DNA of 35,995 nucleotides from Flavobacterium sp. (GTDB lineage: Bacteria > Bacteroidota > Bacteroidia > Flavobacteriales > Flavobacteriaceae), in contig NZ_JAKLJH010000016.1 of the NCBI RefSeq assembly GCF_023151265.1, positions 1 to 35,995 of the forward strand, in the 5' to 3' direction. Positions 25,287 to 33,815 of the stretch are shown one piece after another (the first letter of the stretch is position 1; each line of letters begins with the position of its first letter). The notes below the pieces were generated by a model. It ran no database searches, had not been told where the DNA came from, and was given only the letters and a program-made list of their open reading frames with translations. The translations under genes were made by a program, and so were the position numbers.

Positions 25287-26047
25287 TTTTTATCCTTCAC
25301 TTCTCTAATCGATTCTTTGTCAATCCACGCTTTGGTTTTGTCGGTTAGTTCTACTTGTTTCCAGTTGCCTAATTCTTCTAAAACGAAGACTTTTGTTCCT
25401 TCGTGAAGTGTTACAACATCTTCAGAACTATTTTTTGGTTCCGCTTTTAAAGTCGTTGATTCTGCAAAAACGATGGCTGGATTGTAATTCGTATCAAATT
25501 TCTTTTGTAAAAAAGCGGAGAAAACGGTTACTCCAATTCCTATTAAAAACAACAAAAACAAACTGAAAAAAGTGCGTTTTAGAAACACGGTATTTCCAAA
25601 ATAATAGCCTAAAAACGAAAGTAAACTTAGGAAAGCAACAAAAACCGCAATCCAAGCCCAAGTATCATAATGAAATGTACTTGTGAACTCTTTCACCATT
25701 TTCTTAAAACCAACTTCTGGAAGGATTTTAATGTCGTCTATTGCTGTTTTTTGTGCAAATGACAGATTAGTTTGTATGGCTTCGTCATCTGGGTTTAAAA
25801 GCAATGCTTTTTCGTAATTGTAAATCGATGGCGCTACTTTTCCAAGTTTGTAATAACAATTCGCAATATTAAAATACAAATCAGCCGATTCGTTCCCTTT
25901 GTTTACAATACTTTCGAAAGATTGCAACGCTTGTTCGTAATCGCCTTTGTTATACAAATCGTTTGCTTTTTTAAAGGTAGCGTCGATGGATTCACTTGCT
26001 AAGGCGAATTGAAATGTGAGTATGAAAAGGAGAATGTATTTTTTCAT
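25283..26047 (-). CDS. batE: BatE: TPR and SH3-domain membrane protein
   Basis: 254 residues, last gene of the Bat block. A signal peptide (about 1-17) is followed by two TPR-like repeats (about 20-100, with NKGDYEQALQSFESIV and YYKLGKVAPSIYNYEKALLL), two membrane helices (about 133-155 and 163-184), and a C-terminal bacterial SH3 domain with LHEGTKVFVLEELGNWKQVE. This is the architecture given to BatE in Bacteroides-type aerotolerance operons. An 88-base gap with a hairpin separates it from batD, unlike the tighter spacing upstream. Confidence 0.82.
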   Translation of the reverse strand: MKKYILLFILTFQFALASESIDATFKKANDLYNKGDYEQALQSFESIVNKGNESADLYFNIANCYYKLGKVAPSIYNYEKALLLNPDDEAIQTNLSFAQKTAIDDIKILPEVGFKKMVKEFTSTFHYDTWAWIAVFVAFLSLLSFLGYYFGNTVFLKRTFFSLFLLFLIGIGVTVFSAFLQKKFDTNYNPAIVFAESTTLKAEPKNSSEDVVTLHEGTKVFVLEELGNWKQVELTDKTKAWIDKESIREVKDKN

Positions 26048-26094
26048 AATTTTTTTGTTAAAACAACCTTATATCTTGATTAATCATTTTTGAG

Positions 26095-26115
26095 ATGCTG
26101 AAACGAGTTCAGCAT
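26095..26115. repeat. ATGCTGAA/TTCAGCAT hairpin between batD and batE
   Basis: An 8-bp perfect stem (26095-26102 with 26108-26115) around a 5-base ACGAG loop. The sequence has the look of the common Bacteroidota intergenic hairpin of the gatgctgaaa...ttcagcatgac type. Placed inside the operon, it could lower batE expression or stabilise the upstream mRNA. Confidence 0.65.
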
Positions 26116-26135
26116 GACAAGTTCGTGTTTTGTGG

Positions 26136-27911
26136 TTAAATTTGTTTTTCAAGTTCAGAAATTCGTTCCACAGCTCGCTCAAAATCATTTGTCATGGCAA
26201 TATCAGTTGCTGGTGCGTATCGTGCAAATTCGCAATCGTTCATTAATTCCATAAATCGATTAATACTCTCTTCTGATGCGTTTCTTTGTTGTAATAATTC
26301 GATGATATTTTCTTTGCTCATTTCAACCGTTTCGATATGTAATTTGGCTTTCAAGAAATTGTGTAAGGCTTTTTCCATTGCCATGTAGAACGGAACTTTG
26401 TCTCCCATTTGTTTTTTGGCTTCCGACAAATATTTCTTCACTAATTTGTTATTATTTCTAACTCGGTTTCCAACAACATCAGCATCTTTAGCCTCTTTTT
26501 GTTTTTTAGCAATCATCACAATCGGAATCAATAATAATGGCGCTAACAACAAACTATAAAATAGTCCCGAACCTAAGAAATCCTCTCTAGAAGCAGAAAC
26601 AAATTCCGTTTTCAACTTATTGAATTGGAATACTTCTTTTTTCTGAATGGCTTGTTTGTTCGTGCTTGGTGTGTTGGCTACAAACGTTGCGTCACCTTCC
26701 GCTACATCAATTGTGATTTCTTTTGATGTGATGGTTTTATACGATTTACTTGCCAAATCGTAATACGAAAACTCCATCGGTTTTATCGTATATTTTCCTT
26801 TAAACTGTGGAATAATCGTGTATTTGTCCGAAACTTTTCCGACCATACCTGTTAATGGTGTTTGTACATTTTCGGTATGTGATGGTTCGTACATTTCTAA
26901 CGCACTTGGAACTACGGGTTTTGGCAAGGTAAATAACTTTAAATTTCCTTTACCCGAAACACTTACTTCCAAATCTAACGATTCACCTGCTTTTAAAGCT
27001 GTTTTTGAAGGGATTACTTTGAAATCAAAATTTCCTACAGCTCCAGTAAAACTTGCTGGTTTTCCGTTTTCTGGAAGTGGTTTTACGTTAATGGTTTGTG
27101 TTCCTGTGGAAAGTGATTTTTCAACCATACGCATTTCGTATTCGCCAAACCAATCGCGACGACCTGTTGGCACCTCAGCATCTAAATCGATTTTGAAAGG
27201 TTCTATGGTTTTAGCACCTGCTTCTAATGGATATAAAATTACTTTTCGAAGCACCACCATGCTATAATCTTTGCCGTTGTATTTTCCACGCTCTGCTCGC
27301 AATTGCTTCATGTCGATATACTGACTCCAGAAATCGTTATACTTTGGTGCTTTAAAATTTCTGAAATTTCCAACCGTTGAACGAGGTTCGAAATACAACT
27401 TATAAACTACTATAACGGGTTCGTTTACAAACGGATTTTTTGTAGATAATTCGGCTACCAAATGAATTCCTTCGCCATAATTCACATTCGTAGGTTGCTG
27501 ACCTGGATAGGTTGGCATTTGGATAGGATCGGTAATCGTGATTTTTATGGGTGCTGATTTGTAAACTGTTCCGTCATATTCAATTGAAGCAGCACCAATA
27601 GTAAAAGTTCCTTTTTTTGTAGGTGATAAATAATAAATTACTTGGGTAGAAATTTCTCTTTTCTGATTCACTCTACCATTCACAATCGTAATTGAAGTTT
27701 GATTTCCTTTATTAATGAAAGGTCCTTCCGCTTTAAATCCGGGAAATTTTGGTGGTACAAAATTATCGCCTTCATTATTGATGGAAAAAACCAATTGGAA
27801 GCGTTCGTTTAGTCCATAAGAATTTCTTTCTGTTTGCGCTTCAAATTTTACTTGAGCGGAAATAGTATTATAGAAAACCGATAATAATAAAACTAAAAAT
27901 ATATTTTTCAT
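26136..27911 (-). CDS. batD: BatD family protein
   Basis: 591 residues. The signal peptide MKNIFLVLLLSVFYNTISAQ leads into a large periplasmic region of repeated beta-sandwich domains (about 20-430), such as ERNSYGLNERFQLVFSIN and LKAGESLDLEVSVSGKGNL, then one membrane helix (about 448-470) and a Lys-rich cytoplasmic tail with a helical domain. This is the standard BatD layout. BatD is thought to assemble with BatA, BatB and BatC at the membrane; the periplasmic ligand is unknown. It starts 3 bases after the batC stop. Confidence 0.9.
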   Translation of the reverse strand: MKNIFLVLLLSVFYNTISAQVKFEAQTERNSYGLNERFQLVFSINNEGDNFVPPKFPGFKAEGPFINKGNQTSITIVNGRVNQKREISTQVIYYLSPTKKGTFTIGAASIEYDGTVYKSAPIKITITDPIQMPTYPGQQPTNVNYGEGIHLVAELSTKNPFVNEPVIVVYKLYFEPRSTVGNFRNFKAPKYNDFWSQYIDMKQLRAERGKYNGKDYSMVVLRKVILYPLEAGAKTIEPFKIDLDAEVPTGRRDWFGEYEMRMVEKSLSTGTQTINVKPLPENGKPASFTGAVGNFDFKVIPSKTALKAGESLDLEVSVSGKGNLKLFTLPKPVVPSALEMYEPSHTENVQTPLTGMVGKVSDKYTIIPQFKGKYTIKPMEFSYYDLASKSYKTITSKEITIDVAEGDATFVANTPSTNKQAIQKKEVFQFNKLKTEFVSASREDFLGSGLFYSLLLAPLLLIPIVMIAKKQKEAKDADVVGNRVRNNNKLVKKYLSEAKKQMGDKVPFYMAMEKALHNFLKAKLHIETVEMSKENIIELLQQRNASEESINRFMELMNDCEFARYAPATDIAMTNDFERAVERISELEKQI

Positions 27912-27914
27912 TTG

Positions 27915-28697
27915 TTACCAATCTTTTTCATTTGAAACCGGACGTGCTTTCACTTTCTTCGCATTCACTTTGTCCTGAACTTTCTTCTCTGCATTATTAA
28001 CCGCATCTAAAATATTATCGATGCGTTGTTTGTCGGCGCCACTTGGTTTTGGATTTTCGTTTTTGTCTTGTTTTTTCTCTCCGTCTCCTTTGCCTTGTTG
28101 ATTATCGCCTTGTTTATCTTTGTTGTTCTGATCGTTTTTATCAGAATCTTTTTTGTCGTTTCCTTTGTCGTTTTTGTCGTCTTTATCTTTTGGCTGAGGC
28201 TTGTTGTCTTGACCGCCACCACCTTTATTATCTTTTTTATTGTCTTTTGGAGGTGGATTATCTTTTTTCTTTCTTTTGGCTAAAGCGTAATTGTAACGTG
28301 TTTCTTCGTCGTTTGGATTATTTCGAAGTGCGTTTTTGTAGGCATCTGCTGCTAAATCATATTTTTGTTCTAGCATGAAAGTGTTACCTAAATTATGATA
28401 TATTCGGTGTTTTTCAGTTTTCGTTTTAGCTGTTTCTAAGGCTTGAATGTATTTGATTTGTGCTTCGCCTTGCTGATTTTGGCGATAAATGCTATTTCCT
28501 AAATTGTATCCTGCAACGGCTTTTTTAGGTGATTTTTTTGATTCCGTTACCCGATAATCAGCTTCGGCATCCACGTATTTTTTTTCGGAAAACGATTGAT
28601 TTCCGTTGTATAAATTTTTATCTTTTTCTTGACTGAAAAGCGAGATGCAATTCAATAATAGTACTATGTAAACTATCTTACGCATGTTTCTTTTCAT
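27915..28697 (-). CDS. batC: BatC: TPR protein with long charged low-complexity tail
   Basis: 260 residues. A signal-like N terminus is followed by TPR repeats (about 20-150; YHNLGNTFMLEQKYDLAADA and YKNALRNNPNDEETRYNYAL). Then comes a stretch of about 80 residues made almost only of Lys, Asp, Asn, Gln, Gly and Pro (about 155-235), and a short basic end. Such a disordered linker is usual in BatC proteins. The start overlaps batB by 20 bases; a second in-frame ATG four codons on is equally possible. Co-translation with batB is likely. Confidence 0.85.
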   Translation of the reverse strand: MKRNMRKIVYIVLLLNCISLFSQEKDKNLYNGNQSFSEKKYVDAEADYRVTESKKSPKKAVAGYNLGNSIYRQNQQGEAQIKYIQALETAKTKTEKHRIYHNLGNTFMLEQKYDLAADAYKNALRNNPNDEETRYNYALAKRKKKDNPPPKDNKKDNKGGGGQDNKPQPKDKDDKNDKGNDKKDSDKNDQNNKDKQGDNQQGKGDGEKKQDKNENPKPSGADKQRIDNILDAVNNAEKKVQDKVNAKKVKARPVSNEKDW

Positions 28698-29721
28698 TAA
28701 ATAAGTTCAACTTTTGCACCCATGCTGTTTTTTTCTCCAAAAGGAAAATATCTACCAATAATAACAAAAATCCCAAAGCTAAAAACCACTGGTATTGCGA
28801 TTCAAAATCGGCTATTTGTTGCGATTCAAATTCTGATTTTTCGATTTTATCTAACGACTTTTTCACTTCTTCTACCACATCTTTTGTAGATGTGCCAATA
28901 ATGTATTTCGATTTAGTTTTATCTGCAATATTTTTTAAAACTTCAGGATACAATTTTGTTGTAACCGTTTGTCCTTCTTGGTCTTTTTTATATGAAACTA
29001 TTGTTCCTTTATCATCTCGTAAAGGAATTGGAGCGCCTTTTTCAGTTCCCACACCAATAGTTAAAATACGAACGCCTTTCTTTTTTGCCATTTCAACCGC
29101 ATCATCTGCTCCTTCTCCGTGATCTTCTCCATCGGAAATTAGAATAATCAACTTGCTAGTATCTTTCACATCAAAGAAATCAACCGCCAATTGAATCGCA
29201 TCGTTAAAAGCCGTTCCTTGCGAAGAAACCATATTGGTATTCATACTTTGCAAATACATTTTAGCGATGCTGTAATCTGTCGTCATTGGTAAAACAGGAT
29301 AAGCACTTCCGGCGTAACCGACAATTCCTACACGGTCATTTCCTAATTGATTAATGATTTGCGAAACGATTTGCTTGGTTTTTTCTAATCGGTTTGGCGC
29401 TACGTCTTCAGCCAGCATACTTTTTGAAATGTCGACTGCAAACACAATATCAATACCTTGACGTTTTACGGTTTCCATTTTCGTTCCCATTTTTGGGTTA
29501 ACCAAAGCAATAATTATACACGCTAATGCCAATAATAAAACACCTAATTTCAAAGCCGGTTTAAAGCTTGATTTTTCAGGCGCTAGTTGGTTAAACAATT
29601 CCAAATCGGCAAAAACGGCTTGTCTTTTTCTTTTCCAAAACAAATTGAATAGAAAAAGTGCTACTATTACTGGTAATAGCGCTAATAAGTAAAAATATAT
29701 TGGACTTTCTAATTCAAACAT
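28678..29721 (-). CDS. batB: BatB: VWA-domain membrane protein
   Basis: 347 residues. Two membrane helices lie near the N terminus (about 8-27 and 55-74), a von Willebrand factor A domain covers about 90-285, and a third helix is at about 313-329. The MIDAS motif is D97-I-S-K-S101 in IVFAVDISKSM, with the later acidic site ISDGEDHGEG. In the Bat complex VWA proteins are thought to mediate metal-dependent protein contacts. It overlaps batC and follows batA by 11 bases. Confidence 0.92.
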   Translation of the reverse strand: MFELESPIYFYLLALLPVIVALFLFNLFWKRKRQAVFADLELFNQLAPEKSSFKPALKLGVLLLALACIIIALVNPKMGTKMETVKRQGIDIVFAVDISKSMLAEDVAPNRLEKTKQIVSQIINQLGNDRVGIVGYAGSAYPVLPMTTDYSIAKMYLQSMNTNMVSSQGTAFNDAIQLAVDFFDVKDTSKLIILISDGEDHGEGADDAVEMAKKKGVRILTIGVGTEKGAPIPLRDDKGTIVSYKKDQEGQTVTTKLYPEVLKNIADKTKSKYIIGTSTKDVVEEVKKSLDKIEKSEFESQQIADFESQYQWFLALGFLLLLVDIFLLEKKTAWVQKLNLFNEKKHA

Positions 29722-29732
29722 TGTTTTCCTTT

Positions 29733-30737
29733 CTAAACGATTCCTCTAAAAACTGAATTTCTTAATAACACCTCAACGCCTAACAATACAAATGCAATCA
29801 ACACGAAAGGTTTGTATTTTTCGTCATAATTATAGAATTTCTTCTCGTCAATTTCAGTGGTTTCTAACTTGTTAATTTCGTTGTAAATGGCTTGTAATTT
29901 TTTGTTTGATGTGGCTCTAAAATACTTTGCATCGGTAGCTTTCGCAATTTCTTTCATTAAGCTTTCATCAATTTCTACAGGCATTTTTCTAAACACTAAT
30001 TTACCATTCGCATCTTTTGCGACAGGAAACATCGCTTGACCGTTTGTTCCTATTCCGATGGTATATACTTTTATGCCGTATTCTTTTGCGATTTCAGATG
30101 CCGTTCTTGGGTCGATGGTTCCTGAATTGTTCACACCATCCGTTAATAAAATGATGATTCTACTTTTAGCTTTACTGTCTTTAATTCGGTTGATAGCAGT
30201 GGCTAAACCAACACCAATTCCAGTTCCATCAGCAATAATAGAATCATCATATTCGATGGTTTTTAACGATTGTAAAATGATAGTTTTATCAGACGTTACA
30301 GGAGTTCTCGTGTAACTTTCGCCTGCATAAACTACCAATCCAATTCTATCGTTAATTCTATCTTGAACAAATGTTGAAGCTACTTTTTTCAAAGCTTCTA
30401 GACGATTTGGTTTTAAATCATTAGCCAACATACTACTCGAAACGTCAATCGCCATTACAATATCGATACCTTTTGTGGTTTTCGATTTTGAAGTTACGTC
30501 AACACTTCTTGGTCTTGCTAATGCGATGATTATCGAACTCAAAGCTAAAATTCTCAGCACATATAAAAATGGTTTTGCTTTGGCTAAGAAAGTTCTATTT
30601 TGTTTGAAAGGTTCTAATGAACTCATTTTTACCGTTGCCGAAAGTTGGTTTCTTTTATAAAATAACCAACCTATTGCAATTGGTAAAACCAAAAACAACC
30701 ACAAAAATTCCGGATTTAAAAAGGTTACTTTTCCCAT
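29733..30737 (-). CDS. batA: BatA: VWA-domain membrane protein
   Basis: 334 residues with the same architecture as batB: membrane helices near 9-26 and 57-74, VWA domain about 90-290, and a final helix near 310-325. The MIDAS reads D98-V-S-S-S102 in IVMAIDVSSSM, followed by LLTDGVNNSG. batA and batB are probably ancient duplicates. The ATG overlaps the stop of the upstream gene (TAATG), so translation is coupled. Confidence 0.93.
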   Translation of the reverse strand: MGKVTFLNPEFLWLFLVLPIAIGWLFYKRNQLSATVKMSSLEPFKQNRTFLAKAKPFLYVLRILALSSIIIALARPRSVDVTSKSKTTKGIDIVMAIDVSSSMLANDLKPNRLEALKKVASTFVQDRINDRIGLVVYAGESYTRTPVTSDKTIILQSLKTIEYDDSIIADGTGIGVGLATAINRIKDSKAKSRIIILLTDGVNNSGTIDPRTASEIAKEYGIKVYTIGIGTNGQAMFPVAKDANGKLVFRKMPVEIDESLMKEIAKATDAKYFRATSNKKLQAIYNEINKLETTEIDEKKFYNYDEKYKPFVLIAFVLLGVEVLLRNSVFRGIV

Positions 30738-32446
30738 TATTTCTTGGCTTTTCTTAGTTCGATTGAATTCTGAATTTTCTCTATAATCTCCATGGCATGC
30801 TTATCTTCTTCTCTATACATAAAGAAAAATTCTTGAGCGCCTCCTGGTTGCGACAACACCATAATATCGTACTGCATTTTGATATCTTCTTCGCTATCAG
30901 GGTCAAAAGCGGTAAAAGTTCCATACGCTTTTTTACCTGAAAGACCTTTTACATTTTCAAATTCTCCTGTTTTTACGATGATATTTTTAGCACCAAATTT
31001 TTCTAGCTCTTTTAAATCTGCTTCCAAAGCTAAATCTAAATCTATCTTGGTGGTGTCTTTGTAAGCGGTTGTAATTAAAACAATTGAGAAATCGTCCGTA
31101 ATATTTCCATAGGCAAAACGACTAGTTGATTTTACGTTTTCTGGAAGATTATTTTGAATTTTCTCATCAATCGTTCGTTTTAAAACTTTTGGTGAAGCAA
31201 TAATAATAGCGGGTTCACCATACTCTGAAGTAATCCATTCTTTTTCCAACAATTCTTTGGTAGAATAGCCAAAATAACTGTCTTTCACAAAATCGAATCC
31301 AACCGTGTAAGCGAAAATCACAACAGAAGCCACCAATAAAAACATCGAAATTCCGATAGACATCACCAAACGTTTGAACTTTTGTTTTTGCATTTCCTTC
31401 TTGCGAACTTCTTCTGCAAAAAGTATTGCCGCTTGGTCTTCCGTTCTTGGTAAGGCTTTATCAATGATTAATAGAAACTTATCAATAATTTTTTTATCGG
31501 TTTCAATTTCGAACAACATAGGTTGCGATTTGGCAAACTTCACCAAATCCGAATTTTCTAAAACACGACTAAATTTTTCCAAATCTTCACGATTTACAAA
31601 CATTTTCTTGTCTGCAATCGCCTTTTTTAGAGATTCAATTAACTCGCTCGAAGTACTTTCCATCGCTGGAATATGAATCGATTCTTCGATATATGTTCTG
31701 GTGATATCCGTCATTTCAGAATAATATTCTTTAACATCACCTCTTTGAACCAATTGTTTTTTATCTAAGTTTTGAAGATACGCAATCGCTTTTTCAATTG
31801 GCGAAGCGAAAAATTCTTCTTTTTGCTCTTTGTCTTTTTGTAAACGTTTGATGATGAAATACGATGCAAATCCTGAAGCCACAATCAACACCAATAAAAT
31901 CAAAAGTTTCCACCATTCGCTCATTGGTTTTTCTTCTGTGGCGATGATGTCTTTGATATCATACATTTGTTGTTTAGTCGTATCGACTTTTACATCGTTT
32001 ACCAAAATCGAAAGCGAATCGGTACGGAATTCTTTCTGATTGATTTTTACCAATAATTTCGGAATCACATAACGTCCCGAATCAAATTGGGTTAACCCGT
32101 ATTTTTTGATTAATTCGTATTGGTTGTCGTTTTTTATGGTATCAATTGGATATGATTCCAATATTTCCAAAGCACCAAAAAACTTTCCAGCAGGAAAAAC
32201 CACTTTATCTTTTGCGTTTACTTTTGCTTTGATGGTTAAATTGAATTGTGATCCAATTTTAATTTGAGTTGAATCAATAGAAGACGAGATTTGTTGGGCA
32301 AAACCAGAAACAGTGAAAAATATGAAAAAAAGGAAATATTTAATTGATGATTGATGATTAACGATTTTAGATTGCAGAAGGTATGGAATCATCTTAATTG
32401 ATGATTTGTGATTTTTAAATGATTTTAGAATATTTATTAAAAACAT
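30737..32446 (-). CDS. Bat-operon two-TM protein (BatD/DUF4381-like region)
   Basis: 569 residues as drawn. A hydrophobic signal segment lies at about 37-50 (YFLFFIFFTVSGFAQQ), followed by a periplasmic beta domain, a membrane helix at about 178-199, a helical cytoplasmic region (EYYSEMTDITRTYIEESIHI, similar to DUF4381 proteins of Bat loci), a second helix at 361-381, and an alpha/beta C-terminal domain. The start is uncertain: ATG 32446 or ATG 32392. Both leave a 17-36 residue leader ahead of the signal segment that is partly encoded by an intergenic-type inverted repeat (32341-32373), so the original start may have been displaced by that repeat. Its place between DUF58 and batA supports a role in the Bat complex. 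Confidence 0.78.
   Translation of the reverse strand: MFLINILKSFKNHKSSIKMIPYLLQSKIVNHQSSIKYFLFFIFFTVSGFAQQISSSIDSTQIKIGSQFNLTIKAKVNAKDKVVFPAGKFFGALEILESYPIDTIKNDNQYELIKKYGLTQFDSGRYVIPKLLVKINQKEFRTDSLSILVNDVKVDTTKQQMYDIKDIIATEEKPMSEWWKLLILLVLIVASGFASYFIIKRLQKDKEQKEEFFASPIEKAIAYLQNLDKKQLVQRGDVKEYYSEMTDITRTYIEESIHIPAMESTSSELIESLKKAIADKKMFVNREDLEKFSRVLENSDLVKFAKSQPMLFEIETDKKIIDKFLLIIDKALPRTEDQAAILFAEEVRKKEMQKQKFKRLVMSIGISMFLLVASVVIFAYTVGFDFVKDSYFGYSTKELLEKEWITSEYGEPAIIIASPKVLKRTIDEKIQNNLPENVKSTSRFAYGNITDDFSIVLITTAYKDTTKIDLDLALEADLKELEKFGAKNIIVKTGEFENVKGLSGKKAYGTFTAFDPDSEEDIKMQYDIMVLSQPGGAQEFFFMYREEDKHAMEIIEKIQNSIELRKAKK
32341..32373. repeat. left inverted repeat of the four-helix-bundle cassette
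   Basis: 33 bp that match the reverse complement of 32846-32878 at 29 of 33 positions; the core GATTAACGATTT is at 32356-32367. It lies inside the 5' part of the 30737-32446 coding frame. A second copy of its first 12 bases, TAATTGATGATT, is at 32395-32406. Confidence 0.8.
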
Positions 32447-32461
32447 AATTTTTTCTGCTAT

Positions 32462-32827
32462 TTATTTTTTTTCAGCATTCTTTTTTGCTGTTTTGATACT
32501 TGCTACAAAAATTGAAATCAATTCATTTGCCTCAACTTTTAATTGATCTAACATTTTTGAATTAGAATGTAAATTAGCTCTTTCAATGATTTTTAAACAG
32601 TTGTTTGTTTCTCTCAACTCTTTCAAACAAATTCCCATCTTATGCACAAAATCTTTATTACTTTCGGCGCTTTGAGCTTCTCCATAATTTAATGCTGGCG
32701 ATGTTGATGAACGAACAATCTGAGATGACAAATGATTACCTGCATAACTTTTCTCCACATAATTAGTAAACAAAATAACATTTGCTGCAAAATCAATCAA
32801 TCTTTCTTCTAAATCAAATCTTTTCAT
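32462..32827 (-). CDS. four-helix-bundle protein (S23/IVP type)
   Basis: 121 residues, all helical. MKRFDLEERLIDFAANVILF, then SSQIVRSSTSPALNYGEAQS, and FVHKMGICLKELRETNNCLK are the typical signature of the 23S rRNA intervening-sequence (S23) or four-helix-bundle family, which also includes the Avd accessory proteins of diversity-generating retroelements. Molecular function is not established. No reverse transcriptase or variable repeat lies nearby, so an Avd role is not supported. The gene sits between 33-bp inverted repeats inside the Bat operon, which is otherwise tightly packed, and looks like a late insertion. Confidence 0.88.
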   Translation of the reverse strand: MKRFDLEERLIDFAANVILFTNYVEKSYAGNHLSSQIVRSSTSPALNYGEAQSAESNKDFVHKMGICLKELRETNNCLKIIERANLHSNSKMLDQLKVEANELISIFVASIKTAKKNAEKK

Positions 32828-32845
32828 TCTTATTAAAACTTCTTA

Positions 32846-32878
32846 AATCAAAAATCGTTAATCTTAAATCATCAATTT
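32846..32878. repeat. right inverted repeat of the four-helix-bundle cassette
   Basis: Partner of 32341-32373 (29/33). It includes the stop codon of the DUF58 gene (32872-32874). Its 19-mer core with flank, AAATCAAAAATCGTTAATC at 32845-32863, recurs exactly at 35921-35939. Confidence 0.8.
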
Positions 32879-33738
32879 CTTGCTTTAAAATAACCTAATA
32901 ATTTGGTTACATAGCTTTCATCCACTCTAGAACTAATCGTTCCAGCTCCACATTTTGAAAAAATATCTTTGAAATAATTTACGTTTTCACGATAGTATTT
33001 TTCGTAATCCATTCGCACTTTATTGGAGGTTGTATCCACCAAAAGTGTTTCGCCTGTTTCGGCATCTATCATATTTACTACTCCAATGTTTGGAATGCTT
33101 TCTTCTCTTTGGTCAAACACTCGAATTCCAGTTACATCATGACGTTTTGAAGCGATTTTTAGCGTGTGCTCGTAATCTTTCACCATGAAATCGGAAATTA
33201 AAAACACAATGGCTTTCTTTTTCAAAACGCTCGATAAATATTTCAAAGCTTGCGATAAATCGGTTTTTTTGCTTTTCGATTCGAATTCGATTAACTCGCG
33301 AATGATTCTTAAAACGTGTGACTTCCCTTTCTTAGGCGGAATAAACAATTCGATTTGGTCCGAAAACAAAAGCAAACCAATTTTATCATTATTCTGAGTT
33401 GCCGAAAAAGCTAATGTCGCTGCAATTTCAGTAATCATATCACGTTTTAACTGGTTTTTTGTACCAAAACTTTCAGAACCCGAAATGTCTACCATTAACA
33501 TCATGGTTAATTCGCGTTCTTCTTCAAATACTTTTACAAATGGTTCGTTGTAGCGTGCGGTTACATTCCAATCGATAGCTCTTACGTCATCACCGTATTG
33601 GTATTGGCGCACTTCTGAAAACGTCATCCCGCGTCCTTTAAAAGACGTGTGATATTCTCCCGAAAAGATGTGATCACTCAATCTTCGGGTTTTGATTTCA
33701 ATTTTTCGAACTTTCTTTAGAATTTCTTTGGTATCCAT
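32872..33738 (-). CDS. DUF58 VWA-like protein of the Bat operon
   Basis: 288 cytoplasmic residues. The DUF58 signature is GRGMTFSEVRQYQYGDDVRA with DWNVTAR next, and a VWA-like fold follows with a MIDAS-type D84-I-S-G-S88 in LMVDISGSESFG. DUF58 proteins pair with MoxR ATPases and are thought to act as substrate adaptors or membrane-complex partners. It lies 77 bases downstream of moxR. Its last residue and stop lie in an inverted repeat, so its natural C terminus may have been slightly altered. Confidence 0.93.
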   Translation of the reverse strand: MDTKEILKKVRKIEIKTRRLSDHIFSGEYHTSFKGRGMTFSEVRQYQYGDDVRAIDWNVTARYNEPFVKVFEEERELTMMLMVDISGSESFGTKNQLKRDMITEIAATLAFSATQNNDKIGLLLFSDQIELFIPPKKGKSHVLRIIRELIEFESKSKKTDLSQALKYLSSVLKKKAIVFLISDFMVKDYEHTLKIASKRHDVTGIRVFDQREESIPNIGVVNMIDAETGETLLVDTTSNKVRMDYEKYYRENVNYFKDIFSKCGAGTISSRVDESYVTKLLGYFKARN

Positions 33739-33770
33739 TTTTATTTTGTTTCAGGTTTCAGGTTTTCTTT

Positions 33771-33809
33771 GTTTCAGGTTTCTTTAACTTGAAACTTTAA
33801 ACTTGAAAC
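33771..33809. repeat. GTTTCAGG/CTTGAAAC repeat between moxR and DUF58
   Basis: GTTTCAGGTTTC at 33771-33782 pairs loosely with GAAAC and CTTGAAAC copies to 33809; more TTTCAGG copies lie at 33749-33762. This junction hairpin could act as a partial terminator or an mRNA stabiliser after moxR. Confidence 0.5.
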
Positions 33810-33815
33810 AAAAAA

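Noticed and set aside
28007..28378. Overlapping open frames opposite and alongside the batC low-complexity region
   Set aside because: They mirror the biased Lys/Asp/Asn codons of batC and show no signal, domain or start context of their own.
32462..32827. Diversity-generating retroelement accessory (Avd) role for the four-helix-bundle protein
   Set aside because: No reverse transcriptase, template repeat or variable repeat lies in the neighbourhood.
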